Source of the DNA: Clarkia xantiana subsp. parviflora
Lineage: Eukaryota > Streptophyta > Magnoliopsida > Myrtales > Onagraceae
Direction: 5' to 3'
NCBI GenBank assembly: GCA_036873135.1
Contig: JAPTYO010000005.1
Coordinates: 12,440,166-12,504,165, forward strand
DNA: 64,000 bases
Made by a program: the position numbers and the translations under genes. The notes beneath the pieces were generated by a model. That model did not search any database and was not told the origin of the DNA. It saw nothing but the letters and a program-made list of their open reading frames with translations. Shown here one piece after another: positions 57,840 to 64,000 of the stretch. Position 1 is the first letter of the stretch; each line of letters opens with the position of its first letter.

Positions 57840-59069
57840 CGTTATCAGCACGATATCTCTCGATTATATATTTTTTAGCTACACCGATTTCAAGATACCA
57901 CGGCAACTGTGCAGTGCTGGGCGGAAATCATACTCATCTTAGGGTTGCATCCATGGAGCAATATATGAATATAACATCAACGGAAAAAAATGGGAGATTT
58001 ATTATTATTATTATAAAATTATATTGATTTATTATTTTTTATTCTAATTACTATTATTATCATGTGTTAAAAATTTCGAATTATGTGGAGGAAGCTGACT
58101 TAATTAATCGATTGGTTTCCCCGATAGAGGATGAACATCACACCGATCTAGATGCCCGAAACTGCTCCACACAGATCCACTTCACCATCATAGATCATGG
58201 CTAAAACGGAAGACGAATATGATTACCTCTTCACGTAAAACAGATGAGTATACCTATTATTATATAATTAAATTGATATATGGGTTAAACTGAATAATTT
58301 GTTTCGATTCTTAAAAAAAAAACTATTTGTCATGAATGATTAACTGAACATGCAACATAGCTATTATAATCGATTTGTGAATTATTAGTTGCAATTGATA
58401 TAAAACAAATTGTTTTATGCATCAATATATTATGCTCCCGGAAGTGAGTATCATAGCACATGAATTATCATGAAAAAAAAAAGTGTGGGCTAGCACATAG
58501 GTGCTTGATGCTTTGATATCTCTATCGGTAATTGATGAATATATATATATATATGCATCGCCCACTAGATGTGCTTCTCTCTCTGAAGTGAGTGTTGCAA
58601 CGTATGATTATATTGATGATGATATACTCCACTCCCTGAAGTGAGTGTTGCAGTTTGTGATTAAATTATGATATCATCTCTACTCCTTGAAGTGAGCATT
58701 ACATTGTTTGATTATGACTCTGGAAGAGTACAAATACAAATGTGATATAATTATTACATTCATGGACATGTTTATTCTCAAAAGAGATGAATTATTTAGC
58801 ATCATCATGATATCGATAAAGAACGATGATGCATTTTACAAATAAAGAATGCAAGAAGAAAATACAAAGTCCAATTGATTTGGAAGAATGATAATTTTAA
58901 GAAGCGCGATGACGCTATCATAAAATTAATGATATTATGCAGCGCAAAATTTGATCATATGAAGCGCGATGACACTAGGCGAAGTGACCTATGTGAAAAG
59001 TAAAAATATTTGCATATATTATGATAATTATGAGATATTATGACTATGAAAAATGCATTCTTTACGAAT

Positions 59070-59760
59070 TTCGAATCCTGAAGATCCGATATTACGATCT
59101 TGAAGATCAATAATTATGAATTTATAGTTCCCTTAATTTTTATATTTATATTTACGATTCTTGCACTATATTTAAATATACAGTTATATTTAAATTTATT
59201 GCATTGCATTTATAGTTATCTTTTTATTTTTGCACTGCATTATATTTATTATATACATATATTTTTATATTTATTGAATTTTATTATAATATGATTCAGA
59301 AGATCAAGAGCTGTTGCATATTAATATTTCAGAAGCTCAAGAATTACTAATTTTAGAATCCAGAAGATTCTGAATGTATGAGAAAGGATCTAGAGAATTC
59401 CTTCCATGAATTAAAGATCTTCATATATAAGATCAAATCATGTATATCATGAATTATTATAAATAAAAGATCCCGATGATCCAAATAGATCATGGGTATT
59501 GAATAAAAGTTCATGAAGATCCTAGAAGATCCGGAAACTAATATTGGATCCCGAAGATCCTAAATATCTCGTACTATGAATTAACGAGATTGAAAATCCA
59601 CGAAGATCTTGAATTATGAACAGAGATCCTAAAGATCCTGAATTATTTCGAATGAACGATCTGAAAAGATGAAATCAGGATCCTAGAGATCCTAAGAAAT
59701 TTTGAGGTATGAACAAAAGATCTTGAGCTATAAATAAATGATCTTGAATATCATGAATTA
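59070..59760 (+). repeat. Imperfect gaagatcctgaa repeats
   Basis: Words of the type gaagatcc, gagatcctgaa and gatcttgaa recur more than 20 times with irregular spacing of 20-40 bases, inside the first half of the Copia element where gag would be. No frame is preserved. Confidence 0.65.
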
Positions 59761-60169
59761 CAAATATTTATATGAATTTATATTTTACGCTTACGTTTTA
59801 TGCGTTTTTTTTTATATATCTTTCTTATAATTTATTCATTTATTTATTATTATAGTGATTACTCCGCAATCATCATTATGATAAATATGAATAAAATAAT
59901 ATGCGGATTATGACATATCTTTTACGAAAATACGAAAGATATACATATCAGTTAAACCTGAAGTTTACTGATGCATTGAGGTAAACCAGAATTTTTACCC
60001 ATATAATACAATATTTGGCGTGACCGGTTACAGACCATTCCGGATCACTTAAGATGCGCAATACATAATTTGAAAGAACCTGAAGATTCTCCATAAATCA
60101 TTATGATAATTGCTCTCAAATGAAAATTCATTATGTGATCATCATCAACTAAGTTCGGGATAAAATTTC

Positions 60170-62320
60170 ATTATTTATGGAAACTATAAAAGGTGAATAT
60201 GGGTCCGTTCACCTGCCATGTGGACCGATATATTATTTTGAAAGATGCATCTACAATTTGGTCACATGTGCATTGATTATGAATTTGCAAATTTCCAGAT
60301 TATGCAATAAAGAATGATGATGATATTGAAAGTTGATATTTACTACAAGATTCAGACAATTACATGTCTAGATTTGCAGTTTAGCATGAAAGTTACAAAG
60401 ATCCTCCAATTAAATAGCTAAACTGCTACCAATTAGAGCAAATTAAGTACAAATGCATGCTATTATGAAAGCAGCAATATAACTACGCATCAAGCCAATG
60501 TCAAATCACAGTTCTCCCCATTACAATGAATTTTTTGTGAAGAGACAAATTTCTCATATATGAATTTTATGATGTGTGATACATATTTAAATTGCTCCAC
60601 CACATCGTACAAAGATGGGTCTGGAAAGTTGGGAAAAATATGTTGGATATAAACCAATTATTTGAGAACAATGACTTATATATATAAAGCAAGAGTGTTG
60701 ATTGTCATTGTTGAACAATTTTTCTCAACATTAGGGGGAGAAAAGAAGCAGCTGGCAGAAAAGAGATTGACTGGAAAAAAAATTGTTATTATCTCATTTA
60801 CATCCTCGCACAATGAGAATATGAACCTGAAGTTCAAAGAGAAAAGCATTTTCAAATACTGCCAATAAGTGACTCTATGAGACCCATAAAGTCATAAGTC
60901 AAGTAACAGCTGCAAATGCTCCAATTTGAAATGTCCTGATTGGACAGATTATAATGAAAAATAACTCACGCCTGAAGCGTGCGATATTGGTTCCAAAGAA
61001 TTTTTTTAATAAAATAATGGAGCAAGAAAAATATGGTCTTATTACGGAGGCGATTTTCCATAAAGGAAAAGAGACATAAATAAATATGAAACCCCAGAAG
61101 TGGTTCAGGTACCTGAAAATAATTGTAATAAAGAGATCTCGATGAGTTATGTCGTTAATGGGAAAATGATGGAACTGAGAATATCAAGTTGTCGACAACA
61201 GTTTTGAATACTATTCATGATTGAAAACATAAAACAACATGAGGATCTTGAGCTCAATATGTCAAAGAATCATTATGATTGACCAAAGTTTGAAAAGACG
61301 CAAGTATTAGTATGAAAAATGCAGAAGGTGGAAGCCAGTGGATACAAATTATTTCCCACATAAATAAATAGTATCGTAAGATATATACGCACAGCCTATG
61401 GTACAAATATTATATGCAGAATCGTGGCAATTATTGTATGGATCATTTGGTGGAGTAATCACCTTCCAATATACTATTACGTTGGCAGTACATAAAATTT
61501 TTTAAATGCGTCTCACAAATGAATTATTTATAACCTATTTGGGTGGCTAATTTGATAGTGGAAGCCAAGTGAAAATCCCGAAGGATTTAAAATACTAGCA
61601 TGGAAATTTTCCAAAAATGTTGGATAATAAATATATTTTACCATCTAAAAATAATGCAGCCTGATTATGATTTTCTCCACATTGTATAGCTTATTTGGGC
61701 TAATATATATCAGATGATATTATGCGAATTAAATAAATTGATATTTGATAAGATAAATTTATTACGCTATAGCCGAAAGGGGCATCGCGTGAGGGGGAGA
61801 ATTTGAAGATATTGAAACTCCTGAAGAGTTTTAAATACAATCAATTATTTGATGATATTAAAATTCAGACGAAGTATATTGAAAGGACAAAGGTTTGGCT
61901 TGACCTGAAGATCGAGTACTTAAGAGATTGAAAATATTCTTGTCCTATAAAAAATGTTTTAAAACTATTTTGCATAGTTAAACACATCTATTGAGTACCT
62001 TAATGGTTGTAAGAATAATAGATTTGAATAAAAATATTTTCCGGCCTCGTGAGATTGATGAAGAACATAATGGTTCAGAAGTACCTTATATAGTGCTACA
62101 TTAGCGCTAATATATCTTGCTAATTAGAAGGAACATGATGTATTATTTGTTATAAGCAAGATTCAGTTCTTCCCCAATATAGTGAAATTTGAACAAAGTT
62201 AAGAAAATATTTATGTATCTCTGAGGGACGAATTAAATGAGTTTATTATCAGATAAAATCAAGTCCTAAATCAGTTGGCTATGCAGAATGCAAGTTATAT
62301 TGTGAAATGTACTATTATTT
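60170..62320 (+). pseudogene. Ale-like Copia integrase and RT remnants
   Basis: Short matching pieces are spread in all three frames. About 60185-60300 gives GPFTCHV, ILKDASTIWSHV and a FPDYAIK piece of the integrase core. About 61090-61170 gives PE.VQVPEN...EISMSYVVNG, the linker before RT. Later pieces are too degraded to assign. Stops are dense, and nothing can be translated for more than about 60 codons. Confidence 0.7.
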
Positions 62321-62769
62321 TTGTATATTTAAAGATAATGCAGGTTATATAGTTCCAATTGAAGAATGTTACATCAGAGGAGACATGGTGAAACACATTT
62401 CTCTCAAGTTATTCTTCATCCACGATGTTGAGAAGAAGACAACATAACAACCTACAAGTATGTGCAGATTTATTCCTGAGGGTTTCCGACTGTGAAATTT
62501 AAAGATTGGTGAACAAAACTGAATTGCGCTGACTTAATGAAATTATGTGATGTCAACATCAGGGGGAGAATCTACACCGCTGCACTCTTTTTCACTTAAC
62601 CAAGGTTTTGTCCCACTGGGTTATCCTGGTAAGGTTTTTAACGAGGCAACTTACAAAATGGATCCATAATTGTGTACTCTTTTTCCTTCACTAAATTTTT
62701 ATCCCAATGAGTTTTTTTCTAGTAAGGTTTTAACGAGGCACAATTCCCTTATGAACATTCACGGGTGAG

Positions 62770-62909
62770 TGTTATGAATATATTATGTGGATATTCAATA
62801 TTATGTGTATATATCATCTTCTTTATTTAGGCATTCCATATATTGATTTTATTTCCTTTACAAGTCTATGTAATCCCTATATAAGTGCCTCCTCTCTACT
62901 TTCGTAACA
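62770..62909 (+). repeat. Copia 3' LTR
   Basis: It runs TGTTATGAATATATTATG...TTTCGTAACA. TATA-like tatataag lies at about 62879-62885. It supplies the 33 bases missing from the left copy. Confidence 0.8.
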
Positions 62910-63966
62910 AGCATATTGTTTGTTATTAATTAACACTTGATAAAAATGTCTTTCTTTTGAGCCCGTTCGTCCTCCGGTTCAGTCTGCTGCCAGCCTGCCC
63001 AGCTTCGACCACTTCCTTCTTCACTCTCCTACACTGCTACCGTCCGCCGTCCGTTAGCTGTACGCCGTCCGTCTGGCGAACGTTCGACGCTGCAGCTACC
63101 ATCCGCGCACCCGGCTGCTGCTGCTCCCGTCCGCCTTTCTGCGCTGCTCCCGTCCGCCTTTCTGCTGCTGCTGCTGGCAGCTGTTGCGGCTGCTGCTACT
63201 TCTCCGATCGGACTGCTGACTCTCGCCCGCCGGAGTCCAGCCCACCTCGCCTTTACGTCGGCGTCCAGCCCGTCTGCCTCGCCGGAGTTCTTGGTCCCAA
63301 ATCTGAAACCCTAATTTTCAATTTCGGGGCAAAATTACTCAAATTGAGGTATTTTCGCTTCAATTGCTAGTATCTTATCTAATTATGTAAAAATTACTGA
63401 TTTATTAAGTTTATTTTGCTTAATTGTGGAGTGTATTGTTGGTGAATTGCTTATATGTTTGAATTATTGTCCAGCAATATTGAACTTCCCTTGACACTTG
63501 CATCTATCATTATTGAACTCTGTTGACACATCAATTGGCGGGAGGTTGTTCTTCGTAGGTTAGGTTCTTCCATCATTTGATTCTTTGATTTGGGGGAAAA
63601 TAATATTCAACCCATGGCCAAGTTCTCCATATGCAAAATTTAGTTTAATATCCAATTTGAATTTGTGGATCTTGTGATCAATGTTTTTGGGGTTCACTGC
63701 TATTTGGGGAAAACTGCAGTGAAATTAGACTATAAGCTCGCTGGCAGGGCAGTGGACGACGGTCCCCGGGGTGAGATATATTTATATATATTTTTTCTAA
63801 TAATTCCCGTCCCACGTGCTTGCGGTGTGAGGATGGCTGGCGGTTCCTGCCTCTCACAATTGTGATTTCTAGTTAGGGTTTATTATCGTTTGTCTAGATT
63901 CTCTTAATTGAAGCCTACCTGCCTGCGCTTTTGTGATATACAGGAGCTGGGACTGTATTGAAAACC
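62910..63966 (+). other. Probable promoter and 5' UTR (with intron) of the gene at the right edge
   Basis: A GC-rich, CTG/CCGTCC-rich segment (62960-63300) is followed by AT-rich intron-like DNA and an acceptor gatatacag ending at 63943. A possible donor is gag|gtattt near 63347. The GC-rich segment is open for 137 codons, but the product is a Cys/Ser/Pro-rich low-complexity peptide with no ATG of its own in good context, so I read it as untranslated leader. Confidence 0.5.
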
Positions 63967-64000
63967 ATGAATGAGAGTAAAACCAGCGAGGGTGGTGAGA
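63967..64000 (+). CDS. Start of a gene truncated by the window edge
   Basis: After the acceptor at 63943, an exon reads gagctgggactgtattgaaaacc and then ATG, giving MNESKTSEGGE before the window ends. Too little is visible to name a family. Gene status rests on the splice acceptor, the clean ATG and the GC-rich upstream leader. Confidence 0.5.
   Translation, partial: MNESKTSEGGE

Larger units (their letters stand above)
57687..62909 (+). mobile_element. Decayed short-LTR Copia element (Ale-like)
   Basis: Short LTRs (57687-57839 and 62770-62909) bracket about 4.9 kb. The left LTR is followed by cgttatcagcacga, the primer-binding context typical of Ale/Retrofit Copia elements. A cagggggaga polypurine tract lies at 62561-62570, followed by the familiar tctttttcacttaaccaagg / ttttaacgaggca 3' region. 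The left LTR lacks its first 33 bases because the TGTC element ends there. Confidence 0.85.

Noticed and set aside
62957..63370. 137-codon plus-strand protein
   Set aside because: It is a Cys/Ser/Pro-rich low-complexity product of CTG/CCG-rich DNA, without an ATG in good context. A 5' leader of the next gene fits better.

Overview
This is a nuclear genomic window from a flowering plant. The evidence is intron-containing plant genes, tRNA-initiated LTR retrotransposons, a tRNA-derived SINE, and many MULE- and hAT-type inverted-repeat elements. The host genes look eudicot in style, but I cannot name the species. Most of the window is stacked, decayed transposable-element DNA. Three host genes are complete or nearly so, and a fourth begins at the right edge.

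Left part (1-20.5 kb): two decayed plant-mobile-domain (PMD) fragments lie on opposite strands (about 2.3-3.9 kb), followed by a near-palindromic foldback element in a TA repeat (4064-4822). The six-exon biotin synthase gene BIO2 (7106-10471, minus) is intact. A stack of non-autonomous DNA elements follows (11-14.2 kb), including a Pack-MULE-like unit that carries a leucine-rich-repeat fragment. Next come a poly(A)-tailed retro-insertion (about 15.2-16.1 kb), a MULE-type MITE with a 9-bp target duplication, and a two-exon gene for an INO80D/KANSL2-type zinc-finger protein (17046-19434, minus). A SINE with a 13-bp target duplication sits 174 bp upstream of that gene's start codon.

Middle part (20.7-40.2 kb): a three-layer nest that can be resolved at base level. 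The outer layer is a decayed Copia element (minus). It is split at its integrase zinc-finger region by a 17.6-kb LARD-like element with 0.91-kb LTRs (21210-38790; flanks ccggt/ccggc). That element is itself split by a Ty3/gypsy TAT-lineage element (minus, 22819-29921) with two 735-bp LTRs and a perfect acgcg duplication. The gypsy element has dual RNase H, a 14-unit 49-bp tandem array 3' of integrase, and in-frame stops. The LARD carries no pol but holds what looks like a spliced, decayed antisense coiled-coil gene.

Right part (40-64 kb): a truncated TGTC-ended element, a MULE with a GATCGGAGC array, and a Copia element whose single LTR is followed by a second 5' leader. Then comes an intact 622-codon host gene of unknown function (51895-53763, plus) with a probable 5'-UTR intron. 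After it lie an inverted-repeat element with an internal 190-bp duplication, a Copia protease fragment, a 1.7-kb element with roughly 240-bp terminal inverted repeats, and a decayed short-LTR Copia element (Ale-like, 57687-62909). The start of another host gene (ATG at 63967) runs off the end.

I see no operon, CRISPR array, rRNA, tRNA or other dedicated multi-gene system. The host genes are unrelated housekeeping loci, and the novelty is in the transposable elements. All calls come from reading the sequence, with no database search.
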